The notes under the pieces are model-generated. The model did not search any database. It saw only the letters and a program-made list of their open reading frames with translations, and was not told where the DNA came from. From SABI01 sp963677695 (GTDB taxonomy: Bacteria > Spirochaetota > Spirochaetia > Sphaerochaetales > Sphaerochaetaceae): a DNA stretch of 64,000 nucleotides. Positions 1 to 8,257 of the stretch are shown piece by piece. Position numbers and translations under genes: made by a program. Position 1 is the first letter of the stretch. Each line of letters begins with the position of its first letter. The stretch spans positions 558,001 to 622,000 of the forward strand of contig CAXXUJ010000002.1 in the NCBI GenBank assembly GCA_963677695.2, written 5' to 3'.

Positions 1-2
1 TT

Positions 3-1043
3 GATAGGAATCTGGTTCTCCATAGAGACCGCCTTTGTCCCTTCCCTGGGATTGAAGTAATACATGAAGGATTCAATGAATTTCACTTCATTCATAAGAG
101 AGATGGTATCCTGGAAATCCTGTTCAGTCTCACCGGGGAAACCGACCATCACGTCACTGGTGAATGTAATTCCATTCACTCTTGATTTCATCTCGGAGAC
201 CAGCTCAAGGTACCCTTCCCTGCTGTATTTTCTTCCCATTGCCTGTAATACGGCACTCGATCCGCTCTGGAGAGGAAGATGCACATGGTTTGGTATCGCA
301 TCTCTTTCACTGATCAGTTGAATGAGATCAGAGGAAAAATCCTTGGGATGAGGTGATTCATAGCGGTACCAGTGAATGCCTCTGTTCTGTGAAGTAATGG
401 TATCAAGAAGATCTGGGAATCTGAACAGCTTTCCCTGATGGGTGAAAGAATAGGAATTGACGTTCTGACCGAGAAGTGTGATCTCTCTCACACCCTTCTG
501 TTCGAGTGATGAGATCTCTTCAAGAATGGAATCAACACTTCTTGAGATCTCCCGTCCGCGAACATATGGAACAATGCAGTAGGCGCAGAAATTATTACAT
601 CCATTCATGATAGGAACGTAGGAACGGATCTCTCCCTTTTTATAATGGGAATGGGTGAATGTATATTCGCTTTTTCTTTCATCAGAGGCACCGGTGAGGA
701 TAGCTCCGATACGGTGCTTGTCATTCGTCCCGACAACATAATCAACTGCAGGTGCCATGTCGATAATCTCGTCATGGAGCCGTTCGGCCATGCAGCCGGT
801 GATGATCAGGGTGATATCACGGGTATCCTTGAGATGTTTGTAATGCCCTATCCTTCCCCATATTCTATTCTCTGCTGTCTTTCTCACAGAACAGGTATTG
901 ATAATGACACAATCGGCAGTTTCATCACTTTCAGCTTTTATAAGTCCATACTGTTCTAGGGATAATTCAAGAGCGTTGCTCTCGGCCACATTCATCTGGC
1001 ATCCGTAGGTCTCGATCCAGTATGAGTTATGAGTCTTCTTCAT
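3..1043 (-). CDS. miaB: tRNA-2-methylthio-N6-dimethylallyladenosine synthase, 3' end outside window
   Basis: Radical-SAM methylthiotransferase that puts a methylthio group on N6-isopentenyl-A37 of tRNAs. The 347 visible codons carry the N-terminal cluster cysteines C15 (in ETYGCQMNV), C51 (NTCSVR) and C84 (ITGCMAE), and the radical-SAM motif CNNFCAYC at C149, C153 and C156, followed by VPYVRGRE, which is typical of MiaB rather than MtaB or RimO. The family is usually about 440 residues, so roughly the last 90 (TRAM domain) are missing because the gene leaves the window. The ATG lies 4 bases after the folD stop with AAAAGG directly before it, so translation is probably coupled to folD. Confidence 0.93.
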   Translation of the reverse strand, partial: MKKTHNSYWIETYGCQMNVAESNALELSLEQYGLIKAESDETADCVIINTCSVRKTAENRIWGRIGHYKHLKDTRDITLIITGCMAERLHDEIIDMAPAVDYVVGTNDKHRIGAILTGASDERKSEYTFTHSHYKKGEIRSYVPIMNGCNNFCAYCIVPYVRGREISRSVDSILEEISSLEQKGVREITLLGQNVNSYSFTHQGKLFRFPDLLDTITSQNRGIHWYRYESPHPKDFSSDLIQLISERDAIPNHVHLPLQSGSSAVLQAMGRKYSREGYLELVSEMKSRVNGITFTSDVMVGFPGETEQDFQDTISLMNEVKFIESFMYYFNPREGTKAVSMENQIPI

Positions 1044-1047
1044 CCTT

Positions 1048-1923
1048 TTACAGACCCTGTCTCTTTCTTGAAGCGATGAGCGTATTATCCATAAGCATGG
1101 CAATGGTCATGACACCGACACCACGGGGAACCGGGGTGATGGCAGAAGCCTTCTCCTTGACATTTTCGAAATCAACATCACCGGTAAGACGGTATCCCTT
1201 TTTCGATGTAGGATCATCTACTCTGTTGATGCCTACATCTATGACTACAGCGCCATCCTTCACCATATCTGAAGTAATCATGTGGGGACGGCCGATCGCG
1301 GCTACGAGGATATCTGCCTGGGAAGTGATCTCTTTGAGGTTTTTTGTTCTGCTGTGACAGATAGTCACTGTTGCATCAACGCCCTTCTGTGCAAGAAGGA
1401 GTGCCATCGGTTTTCCCATGAGTGTTGAACGGCCTACCACGACGACGTGCTGACCGCTGATTTCTATACCATAGTATTTCAGCATCTGAAAGATTCCGTT
1501 AGGAGTACAGGAATAGAGTGTCTCTTCTTCTCTGACGAGCTTACCCAGGTTGGAGGGATGGAGTCCGTCTACATCCTTCTCGGGAAGGATTGAAGTAATC
1601 GCCTCGGTCTCATCAAGGTGCTTCGGAAGTGGAAGCTGAACAAGAATACCGTCGATTGAATCATCATTGTTGAGCGCGTGGATCTTCTCCATCAGTTCTT
1701 CCTGAGTTGTCTCTGCAGGCATTCTGATATCTTCATGACCATAGCCGAGTTTTTCACACATTCTCTGTTTGCTGCCTACATAGGCCTGGCTGGCAGGGTC
1801 ATCACCGACGAGAATAACGGCGAGAGATGGCATGCGACCACCCTTGTTCACCATAGCTTCTACAGTGGTTTGTATGTTCTCGTATATAGATTCTGCGACT
1901 TCTTTTCCAGTTAGTTCTTTCAT
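1048..1923 (-). CDS. folD: bifunctional methylenetetrahydrofolate dehydrogenase/cyclohydrolase
   Basis: Interconverts 5,10-methylene-, methenyl- and 10-formyl-tetrahydrofolate in the cytoplasm. The 291-residue length is normal. Visible hallmarks are YVGSKQR (catalytic Tyr48 and Lys52), DGILVQLPLP near 95, KDVDGLHPSN, CTPNGI and the Rossmann motif GRSTLMGKPMA. The ATG has GGGAG 7 bases upstream. It is the first gene of a two-gene unit with miaB; an extended -10 promoter lies about 40 bases upstream. Confidence 0.97.
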   Translation of the reverse strand: MKELTGKEVAESIYENIQTTVEAMVNKGGRMPSLAVILVGDDPASQAYVGSKQRMCEKLGYGHEDIRMPAETTQEELMEKIHALNNDDSIDGILVQLPLPKHLDETEAITSILPEKDVDGLHPSNLGKLVREEETLYSCTPNGIFQMLKYYGIEISGQHVVVVGRSTLMGKPMALLLAQKGVDATVTICHSRTKNLKEITSQADILVAAIGRPHMITSDMVKDGAVVIDVGINRVDDPTSKKGYRLTGDVDFENVKEKASAITPVPRGVGVMTIAMLMDNTLIASRKRQGL

Positions 1924-1962
1924 GACGTAACTCCCAATGGATTTGTTGGTTTATCAGGTACT

Positions 1963-1992
1963 GTTATAGCAAAAATCTATTCAGTATGTACA
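1963..1992 (-). promoter_or_regulatory. candidate promoter for folD-miaB
   Basis: On the minus strand, TGTACA (1992-1987) lies 18 bp before TATAAC (1968-1963), which is preceded by TGC and so forms an extended -10. It reads towards folD, 40 bases away. Found by eye only. Confidence 0.4.
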
Positions 1993-2023
1993 CACGTAAG
2001 TATCGGGCAATGAACTCATACGG

Positions 2024-2052
2024 TTTTCAAAAGAGTACAAAGCATGTATGAT
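2024..2052 (+). promoter_or_regulatory. candidate promoter for the barrel protein and lipoprotein genes
   Basis: TTTTCA (2024-2029), 17 bp, TATGAT (2047-2052), about 47 bases before the ATG at 2100. It is divergent from the folD promoter in a 176-base gap that shows nothing else. Confidence 0.45.
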
Positions 2053-2099
2053 ATAAGCTAGGATTTACGAAAATTTTTCTTTAAGAGGTGCTCATCATA

Positions 2100-2696
2100 A
2101 TGAAGCGAATTCTCATTCTTTTCATCCTCCTCGTTCTCACCTTGCCTATGTTTGCCGCAACAGACACCTCACAGGCTACAGAATACGAGAAGGGTTCCCA
2201 GATTTTCACATTCAGGTTCGGACCGGTTGTTCCGGCCTTCATGTTCAGATCGAACCTTGATCCTCAGTGGCTGACCTTTGATGAAACCCACTTTAAAATA
2301 GGCGGGTACGGAGCGATACGCTATCAAGGATTCCTCAATCCCTACCTTGCTCTCGGCGGAGAACTGGGATATGTATTTGACTATGACCAAAGTTATCTAT
2401 TCACTTCTGTTCCCTTCCAGGTAAAAGCTACCTGGCTGCCGGTACAGGGGACAATTGAATTACCGATATCAGTTGGTCTCGGTGCTGCCTATAATTCGTA
2501 TGAAGAAACAAGTTTTATGAGCTTTCTTGGAACCGTTGAAGCAGGGGTTTCCTACTATTTCACACAGAACTGGGGAATAACAGTTTCAGGCGGTTTACAG
2601 GTTATTCCTGAAATATATACCGACGATAGATCTGATCAGTCTACGATAGCAGGATTTATGCCGATCACGCTTTCACTGACATACCGAGGACAGTAG
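2100..2696 (+). CDS. small outer-membrane beta-barrel-like protein, function unknown
   Basis: 198 residues with a clear signal peptide (basic MKR, long hydrophobic run, cut near MFAA). The mature part alternates aromatic and polar residues with many Gly and Tyr and ends in LTLSLTYRGQ, the look of a small outer-membrane barrel with amphipathic strands. I do not recognise a named family. A GTG 12 bases upstream is possible, but it overlaps the AAGAGG ribosome binding site at 2083-2088, so ATG 2100 is preferred. The lipoprotein gene follows 10 bases later, so the pair is probably co-expressed. Confidence 0.75.
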   Translation: MKRILILFILLVLTLPMFAATDTSQATEYEKGSQIFTFRFGPVVPAFMFRSNLDPQWLTFDETHFKIGGYGAIRYQGFLNPYLALGGELGYVFDYDQSYLFTSVPFQVKATWLPVQGTIELPISVGLGAAYNSYEETSFMSFLGTVEAGVSYYFTQNWGITVSGGLQVIPEIYTDDRSDQSTIAGFMPITLSLTYRGQ

Positions 2697-2706
2697 GAGA
2701 AAAGAA

Positions 2707-3732
2707 ATGAAGAAACTTTTAATAGTATTCACTGTCGTTACAATAATCATTGCATTTGGAATCTCCTGCAATCTCGATAACGATGGAATCTTCTATCGTG
2801 CAAGCCTCTCAGAACCCATTGTTGATGTAGGGGCTGTGACCGTAATTGATTTCGATGATGCAGGAAATATTATTGCTCTCACGAAATCTTCAGGATTAAG
2901 AGTATACAACCCTACAGCTGATTCCTGGTCTTATCCTACTGAAACGGTATCTAATACATCACCTATTCTCTCATCGCTCCTCGCTACCGATGCAGATGGT
3001 GATATCTACGCTGGGGAACAGGCAGGAGAAGGTGAAAACAATACAATCTATTCAATCACCAAGGATACTGACACCTTTGATTCCTACTCAACTTTGTATG
3101 ATGTGGAATCCATGGGACTCCATGGTGATATCATGGTCGTCGATACCGGTACAAACTTTGAAGTACAGGTGGTGAGTTCACCCGGAACAGCTGTAACTGA
3201 CGGGACTTTCTCCAAGGATGATTACACAGATGCGAGGATTCTTGCTCAGGATGATACGACATACCTCCTTTCCTTGTATAACGCATCAACTGACCTCTAC
3301 ACTTCCTATCTGTTTGAAGGTGTAACGCGTCATGAAGTTATTTCAGGTTCGGAAACAGCAGTAAGAGCTTTCTTCGTTGATTCCACTGACCAGGGTATAT
3401 TCATCCTTTCCGATGGAACCATCTACCACTCAGATGATGTTACTTCAACGACTGTAGCACCAGCAGATTCAGGATATTCTGTTTCCCTTACTGATACTGA
3501 TGAAATTATTGAATTTCTCCCTATCATTACAAATGGAGATGCTGTGTATATGCAGATTCTAGAAAATGCGATCTATTCAATCGATATGGATACAGGAGAA
3601 GCAGTGGAAGCTGCAGCAGATATTGCGACAACACTTACTACTGTTGATATCATCAGTTATATCACTGATGGAGCTGGAAACAATTTCGCTGGTACTATCG
3701 AGCACGGTATCATCGAAATAACCTTCAATTGA
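2707..3732 (+). CDS. secreted lipoprotein, possibly beta-propeller, function unknown
   Basis: 341 residues. The N-terminus is a lipoprotein signal peptide ending FGISC, with the lipidated Cys at residue 21. Spirochaetes tolerate such relaxed lipoboxes. The body repeats short blocks such as IDFDDAGNIIAL, LATDADGDIYAG, ILSDGTIYHS and TDGAGNNFAGTI. Each is a beta strand, a turn and a strand, resembling propeller blades of the two-component-sensor or NHL kind. This is inference from pattern. AGGAG precedes the ATG by 7 bases. It is the last gene of its unit, with a terminator 20 bases after the stop. Confidence 0.75.
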   Translation: MKKLLIVFTVVTIIIAFGISCNLDNDGIFYRASLSEPIVDVGAVTVIDFDDAGNIIALTKSSGLRVYNPTADSWSYPTETVSNTSPILSSLLATDADGDIYAGEQAGEGENNTIYSITKDTDTFDSYSTLYDVESMGLHGDIMVVDTGTNFEVQVVSSPGTAVTDGTFSKDDYTDARILAQDDTTYLLSLYNASTDLYTSYLFEGVTRHEVISGSETAVRAFFVDSTDQGIFILSDGTIYHSDDVTSTTVAPADSGYSVSLTDTDEIIEFLPIITNGDAVYMQILENAIYSIDMDTGEAVEAAADIATTLTTVDIISYITDGAGNNFAGTIEHGIIEITFN

Positions 3733-3752
3733 TACACATTCCCTAATACAAA

Positions 3753-3790
3753 TCGACCTCAGGATGCAGGACATTCTGAGGTCGAGTTTT
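3753..3790 (+). terminator. strong, probably bidirectional terminator
   Basis: A 14-bp stem (3753-3766 with 3772-3785, one G-U pair) and a 5-base loop are followed by GTTTTAT. The complementary strand shows TTTGTATT after the stem. It sits between convergent genes, the lipoprotein (+) and the phosphoribosyltransferase (-), and can serve both. Confidence 0.88.
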
Positions 3791-3812
3791 ATATTCCTAT
3801 AATGTGATCTTT

Positions 3813-4427
3813 TTAATCGCAGCGTACTTCGTGGAGTATCTTTCTTACTTCAGGGTCACTGTACTGCTCATCAATCTCTTCCTTCGTAAGGCCGATGAAT
3901 TCATGGTTCATGTAATGGATCCATGCTTCATCCTGAGGTGATGTCAATACATGCTTTCTGCAGTAATAGTCAGGCTGAATGGGTAACGGTTCTTCACTCT
4001 TGAATGCCGGGATTTTATAATCATACACCGCGACTTTGATATCATCACGGGGAATTCCCTTGGAGAGAATTACGGAAACAAGTGCGTTCACAGTTTTACC
4101 GGTATCGAAGATATCATCAACGATCAGGACTTTGTCACCGGTTCTCAGATATTCTGGAGCATAGGTCCATCCGTCTACACGTACCTCATTTTCCATTCTC
4201 ATGTTCTCATAGGAACGCGCTACCACAGCAGCATAGAAGACCGGGCGCTGACCATTCTGGTTTCGTATGAGTTTATAGTATTCACTGAATACATTTCCCA
4301 TATATACACCGCCCCTGAGGGAGACATAAATAATATCAGGAATAAACCCGTCATCCTTATGCATCTTGCTGACGAGTTTAAGCGCTGCATCTCTCTGCAT
4401 TTCAGGGCTGATAAATTCCTTATTCAT
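3813..4427 (-). CDS. phosphoribosyltransferase, purine-salvage type
   Basis: 204 residues of the type I phosphoribosyltransferase fold. The PRPP-binding motif LIVDDIFDTGKT is intact and SLRGGVYMG is the PPi loop. The overall layout resembles the Hpt/Gpt-like COG2236 group that salvages hypoxanthine, guanine or xanthine; the substrate cannot be set from sequence. The ATG at 4427 is chosen over a GTG at 4433, because that GTG overlaps the AGGAGG ribosome binding site (4438-4433). The same site touches the map stop codon, so the two genes are coupled. It is the last gene of the unit starting at 7088. Confidence 0.85.
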   Translation of the reverse strand: MNKEFISPEMQRDAALKLVSKMHKDDGFIPDIIYVSLRGGVYMGNVFSEYYKLIRNQNGQRPVFYAAVVARSYENMRMENEVRVDGWTYAPEYLRTGDKVLIVDDIFDTGKTVNALVSVILSKGIPRDDIKVAVYDYKIPAFKSEEPLPIQPDYYCRKHVLTSPQDEAWIHYMNHEFIGLTKEEIDEQYSDPEVRKILHEVRCD

Positions 4428-4436
4428 GTTCACCTC

Positions 4437-5189
4437 CTAAAGTTGTGTAAGAATTTCGATACCGTTGGCAGTGACAGCTATGGTGTGCTCGTAGTGACTG
4501 GAAGGTTTCCCGTCACGGGTGACGACCGTCCACCCATCTGAGAGAAGTTTTACATCTTCTCCACCTTCGTTGACCATGGGTTCTATCGCCAGGACCATCC
4601 CTTCCCTTATTCTAGGGTTACCGGAGAAAGAAGAGACATAGTTGGGAATCTGAGGTTCTTCATGAACTTCAAGCCCTACTCCATGACCGCAGTAATCACG
4701 AACAACAGTAAATCCGTTCTGAACTGCATGGGTATAGACACCGCGGGAAATATCATGGATACGACCTTTGCCGTTTTCAATACGTTCAACACCCTTGAAG
4801 AATGATTCTTCTGTTACCTTAACAAGCTTGCGTGTCTTTTCCGGTACATTACCTATCATGAGTGTACGCGCAGCGTCACTGATATATCCATTCAGGTTGA
4901 TACCGATGTCAAGGGAAACGATATCACCGTCCTTGATTACTCTGTCACCGGGAATACCGTGGATGACTTCTTCATTAATGCTGATACAGCAGGTGGCAGG
5001 AAAACCCATGTAATGAAGGAAGGCGGGAGTTCCCTTATGCCTGATGATGTAATCATAGGCGTAATCGTCCACTTCCTTCGTAGTCATACCGCTGGTAACG
5101 ACTTCAGCCAGTTTCTCATGAAGACGGGCAAGGAGCTGACATGATTCATGGATACGCTTTATCTGATCTTCCGTTTTTAAAAGTATCAT
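4437..5189 (-). CDS. map: methionine aminopeptidase, type I
   Basis: Removes the initiator Met from new proteins using a two-metal site. The 250-residue length is normal. Metal ligands can be read in SLDIG, SDAART, GHGVGLEVHEEP and AIEPMV, and HYEHTIAVT carries the last conserved His. It starts with ATGA overlapping the nusB stop (4 bases), a sign of coupled translation. Confidence 0.97.
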   Translation of the reverse strand: MILLKTEDQIKRIHESCQLLARLHEKLAEVVTSGMTTKEVDDYAYDYIIRHKGTPAFLHYMGFPATCCISINEEVIHGIPGDRVIKDGDIVSLDIGINLNGYISDAARTLMIGNVPEKTRKLVKVTEESFFKGVERIENGKGRIHDISRGVYTHAVQNGFTVVRDYCGHGVGLEVHEEPQIPNYVSSFSGNPRIREGMVLAIEPMVNEGGEDVKLLSDGWTVVTRDGKPSSHYEHTIAVTANGIEILTQL

Positions 5190-5608
5190 GTTCTATGTTT
5201 TTCCATCGAATCGAGAATACCGTTAATGAATTTGTAATTCACTTCTCTCGAATATTCCTGTGACAACTTCACAGCTTCAGTGATGACGACTCTCGAATGG
5301 ATCTTCGGATCGAAAAGAAGAGTGAATACACTGAGACGGAGAATGTTTCTATCAATAATATCGATCTTATCTATCGGTCTGTTGATTGAATAACGGCTGA
5401 TCTGCTGATCGATCTGCTCGAGGTTTTCAAGTGTACCGGCAATCAGATACCGTGCGAACAGCGCTGTTTCCGTATCGATCTGGTCCTGCTCTGTTTCATT
5501 CACTGTTGGAAATGCATCAGGCAGGATTCCCTTCTCTATTTCTCCGTTGAAATCAAGGGAGTAAAGGGTTGTCAGAGCAAGCTCTCTCCCTTCATGTCTC
5601 TTACTCAC
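5186..5608 (-). CDS. nusB: transcription antitermination factor NusB
   Basis: RNA-binding helical protein that, with S10, helps RNA polymerase read through rRNA operons. It has 140 residues, the usual size. The start SKRHEGRELALTTLYS and the end REVNYKFINGILDSM are typical NusB blocks. Translation appears to begin at GTG, which overlaps the stop of the preceding foldase gene as GTGA; no in-frame ATG fits. Confidence 0.95.
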   Translation of the reverse strand: MSKRHEGRELALTTLYSLDFNGEIEKGILPDAFPTVNETEQDQIDTETALFARYLIAGTLENLEQIDQQISRYSINRPIDKIDIIDRNILRLSVFTLLFDPKIHSRVVITEAVKLSQEYSREVNYKFINGILDSMEKHRT

Positions 5609-6660
5609 AGTTCGGTTTCTCCTGTATAGGAGATCTCAATAGTTGCCTGAGATCTCAGATCGGCAACGAGAGCATCAATACCCTTCAGGTATGCCTGCTG
5701 CTGCAGCCGGTCAGTCAGTGTTGATCTTATATAGTCAGTCACGGTGGTATCACTTTCCGGGTTGATCCTGTCGGTCAGTGAAAGCAGCTTCGGTTCAGTG
5801 TGGGTCACGACTTTGACAATATGGTACCCGGAATTGGATTCAAGGACTCCTGAAGGTTTACCGAGCTTGAGTTCGAATACTGCATCAAAGAAAGCAGGTC
5901 CGAGGGCCGTTCTCATCTGTGTGTCATCGAAAGCGAGCCAACCGATATCACCGCCACGGTCTATGCTCGCCGTATCCTGTGAATACTTGGGAACGAGTTC
6001 CTCAAAGGTGTAGGTGTTGTATTTGATATACCGTGCCACCTTATCCATATCTTTCTTCACCGTTGCCTTTGTCTCATCGGTGAATGGCATGAAGATATGT
6101 GATATTCTCACAAGCTCAGGATTCATGAACTGAGAACGGTTGGTTCTGAAGAAGGCACTGATTTCCTCATCGGTCGGAGTACCGTAGGAGGTGAGGACTT
6201 GCTGCTGTGTTGCTCTCACATACTGATCGACGGTACTGGAGTCTCTCAGCATGGTTTTGAATTCTGTTAAAGAAACACCATAGACATTCATAATGCTGAG
6301 TTCATACTGAGCGTCTGTAACGTCCCTTCCTGTCTGGTTTTTAATTGATATCTTCTGCTGAGCGATGACCTGATCTATCTGGGCGTCACTTACAAGGTAA
6401 CCGTCTCTTTCAGCGCCCTGAAGGACGAGAGCATCGTTGATCATGATATCGAGGATGCTCATGGGATCTACAGTGGAAGGGTCCTGTCCTGCATCTATAA
6501 GCTGAGCCTTCTCTTCTTCAACTTTAGAATCGAGATCACTGACTGTGATCACTTCGTCACGAAGAAGATGTACTGTAGCTGCTGTCTGTGTATCGGCAAA
6601 GAGAGAAGGTAAAGCAATAAGCATCGCAATACAGATGATCAAATATTTTTTCATGGTCAT
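5605..6660 (-). CDS. periplasmic PpiC/SurA-type peptidyl-prolyl isomerase
   Basis: 351 residues: signal peptide (MKKYLIICIAML... cut near LFAD), a SurA-like N-terminal chaperone region with long helices (about 30-160), then a parvulin-type PpiC domain (about 175-300) shown by VRISHIFMPF, YSQDTASIDRGGDIGW and NSGYHIVKV. It should help fold outer-membrane or exported proteins. The start is either the ATG at 6660 (4 bases after TAGGAG) or the ATG at 6654 (MKKYL, 10 bases after). It follows the flavodoxin-like gene by 14 bases and overlaps nusB. Confidence 0.9.
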   Translation of the reverse strand: MTMKKYLIICIAMLIALPSLFADTQTAATVHLLRDEVITVSDLDSKVEEEKAQLIDAGQDPSTVDPMSILDIMINDALVLQGAERDGYLVSDAQIDQVIAQQKISIKNQTGRDVTDAQYELSIMNVYGVSLTEFKTMLRDSSTVDQYVRATQQQVLTSYGTPTDEEISAFFRTNRSQFMNPELVRISHIFMPFTDETKATVKKDMDKVARYIKYNTYTFEELVPKYSQDTASIDRGGDIGWLAFDDTQMRTALGPAFFDAVFELKLGKPSGVLESNSGYHIVKVVTHTEPKLLSLTDRINPESDTTVTDYIRSTLTDRLQQQAYLKGIDALVADLRSQATIEISYTGETEL

Positions 6661-6674
6661 GAAACTCCTATGAA

Positions 6675-7088
6675 TTATTCCAATGAAAGGTGGGCACCGG
6701 TCGCCTGAGCCTGGGAGGCATTCGCCAGGATATCAGAATATGTCAGGTACATACCTTCCCCCTCCATCACCTTGAACAGTGCTTGAAGTGTCTTATTCAT
6801 TCTGACAGCTCCCTTTGTAACAAAGGCGGCACACCGTTTACCTGCAACGGCGCTGTTCTGTTTCAGGTAGAGCTGAATAGAAGGATCAATTGATCCTCCC
6901 CAGAGTCCTGCAGGTGTCGTGACAATGGCGATGTACTGATACATCGCCACTCGTTTATCTGATTCTTTTTTCACATCAAGGAGGTCACAGTCTATACCCT
7001 GCTGCTGTATTCCGCGAGCTATAGCTGAAGCAACTTCCTTCGCTTTTGTCTTGGTCGAGATGTCCGCGTAGAGAACGACTGCCTTCAT
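6675..7088 (-). CDS. flavodoxin-like-fold protein
   Basis: 137 residues beginning with a beta strand (KAVVLYADIS) and an FMN-loop-like STKTKAKEVA, then ATVTTP-like loops and GLWGGSIDP, consistent with a short flavodoxin-fold protein. The usual phosphate loop (T/S-x-T-G-x-T) is not perfect (DISTKTK), so FMN binding is uncertain and the partner is unknown. GGGAGG lies 7 bases before the ATG. It is the first gene after the terminator that ends the secG operon, and leads ppiC-nusB-map-phosphoribosyltransferase. Confidence 0.65.
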   Translation of the reverse strand: MKAVVLYADISTKTKAKEVASAIARGIQQQGIDCDLLDVKKESDKRVAMYQYIAIVTTPAGLWGGSIDPSIQLYLKQNSAVAGKRCAAFVTKGAVRMNKTLQALFKVMEGEGMYLTYSDILANASQAQATGAHLSLE

Positions 7089-7113
7089 ATGATAACCTCC
7101 CTTTCAACAGCAA

Positions 7114-7136
7114 AACCGCATAGGAACTATGCGGTT
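7114..7136 (-). terminator. terminator of the gap-pgk-tpiA-secG operon
   Basis: A 10-bp stem (7127-7136 with 7114-7123) with a 3-base loop; on the minus strand the stem ends in GGTTTT followed by GCTG, a short U tract. It lies 21 bases after the secG stop and just before the flavodoxin-like gene, so some read-through into that gene is likely. Confidence 0.7.
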
Positions 7137-7157
7137 ACATGAAAGTCTTGATGTACA

Positions 7158-7484
7158 CTATTCCTGTGTGGTTTCTGTGCTGTCATCCCACCATTCTGTA
7201 GTGGTCTGAACCTGGTCGCTGCTCACACTGTCAAGGAGAGTTCCTGTTGAAGGACTCTTGTTGATGACAGCAAGAAGGAGAGCGATAACAAGGAATGATC
7301 CACCGACAATCGCGGTAATCTTGGTGAGAACCTTGTTTCCCTGTCCACCGAAAGTTGAATCACTTCCGCCGCCGAATACACCGCCGAGTCCGGAGCTTCC
7401 GTCACTCTGAAGAGCAACGAGAAGGATCAGGAGGAGTGCAGCGATGACGAAAATAACAAGAAGAATAATGCTTACAATACCCAT
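7158..7484 (-). CDS. secG: preprotein translocase subunit SecG
   Basis: Small inner-membrane partner of SecYE. It has two hydrophobic segments (about residues 2-24 and 50-70) separated by a loop with the SecG signature GLGGVFGGGSDSTFGG. The tail is acidic. The start is ATG 7484, 108 residues, with GGAG 6 bases upstream; a TTG 12 bases earlier overlaps that site and is rejected. It is the last gene of the glycolytic operon, a tpiA-secG pairing common in bacteria. Confidence 0.93.
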   Translation of the reverse strand: MGIVSIILLVIFVIAALLLILLVALQSDGSSGLGGVFGGGSDSTFGGQGNKVLTKITAIVGGSFLVIALLLAVINKSPSTGTLLDSVSSDQVQTTTEWWDDSTETTQE

Positions 7485-7496
7485 TGTGGTCTCCAA

Positions 7497-8255
7497 TTAG
7501 TCGTTGAATTGTACGATCGGTGCAAAAAGCTCTACAGTCAGAGAAGCGCCGCCGACAAGTGCACCGTCAATGTGTTCCATAGCCATGAGAGATTTCACAT
7601 TGCCCGGTTTCACTGAACCACCATACTGTATTATGAGGTTATTGGCAACATCTTCAGAGAGAATATCGCTTACAACTGATCTGATAAATGCGTGAGCGCT
7701 GTTTGCATCGTCCGCTGTTGCTGTCTTACCTGTACCGATAGCCCAGACAGGTTCGTATGCAATGATAACTTCAGCCATCTGGTCAGCAGAAACATCCTTG
7801 AGTCCTTCAACGACCTGAGTCTTGAGAACAGCTTCGAGCTTTCCTGCTTCTCTCTCTTCAAGTGTCTCACCGACACAGAGAATGACTTTCAGTCCTTTCT
7901 CGAGAGCATACTTCACTTTAGCGTTGATGAATGCATCATCTTCACCGTAGAGAGCTCTTCTCTCTGAGTGACCGAGGATCACATAGGTGACTCCTGCTTC
8001 AAGAAGCATATCAGCTGATACTTCACCGGTGAATGCACCGCTTACCTGATCGCTCATGTTCTGAGCTGCAATTTTGATTGGTGAACCCTTTGCCGCTTCG
8101 ACAACAGCAGGGATTGTGATGAACGGGGGAGCGACAACGACAGTCTCGTTGGCAGCAGCGTTCTTAGCTGCGTCAATCAGTCCTGTTACGAGCTCGACAC
8201 CCTCTGAAGGGGTCATGTTCATCTTCCAGTTTCCTGCAATACACACGTTTCTCAT
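7497..8255 (-). CDS. tpiA: triosephosphate isomerase
   Basis: Interconverts dihydroxyacetone phosphate and glyceraldehyde 3-phosphate. It has 252 residues with catalytic K11 (NWKMN), H96 (GHSERR) and E168 (AYEPVWAIGTG) and the phosphate loop YGGSVKPGN. The ATG is 2 bases after the pgk stop, and its ribosome binding site (GGAG) lies inside the end of pgk. Confidence 0.98.
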   Translation of the reverse strand: MRNVCIAGNWKMNMTPSEGVELVTGLIDAAKNAAANETVVVAPPFITIPAVVEAAKGSPIKIAAQNMSDQVSGAFTGEVSADMLLEAGVTYVILGHSERRALYGEDDAFINAKVKYALEKGLKVILCVGETLEEREAGKLEAVLKTQVVEGLKDVSADQMAEVIIAYEPVWAIGTGKTATADDANSAHAFIRSVVSDILSEDVANNLIIQYGGSVKPGNVKSLMAMEHIDGALVGGASLTVELFAPIVQFND

Positions 8256-8257
8256 TC

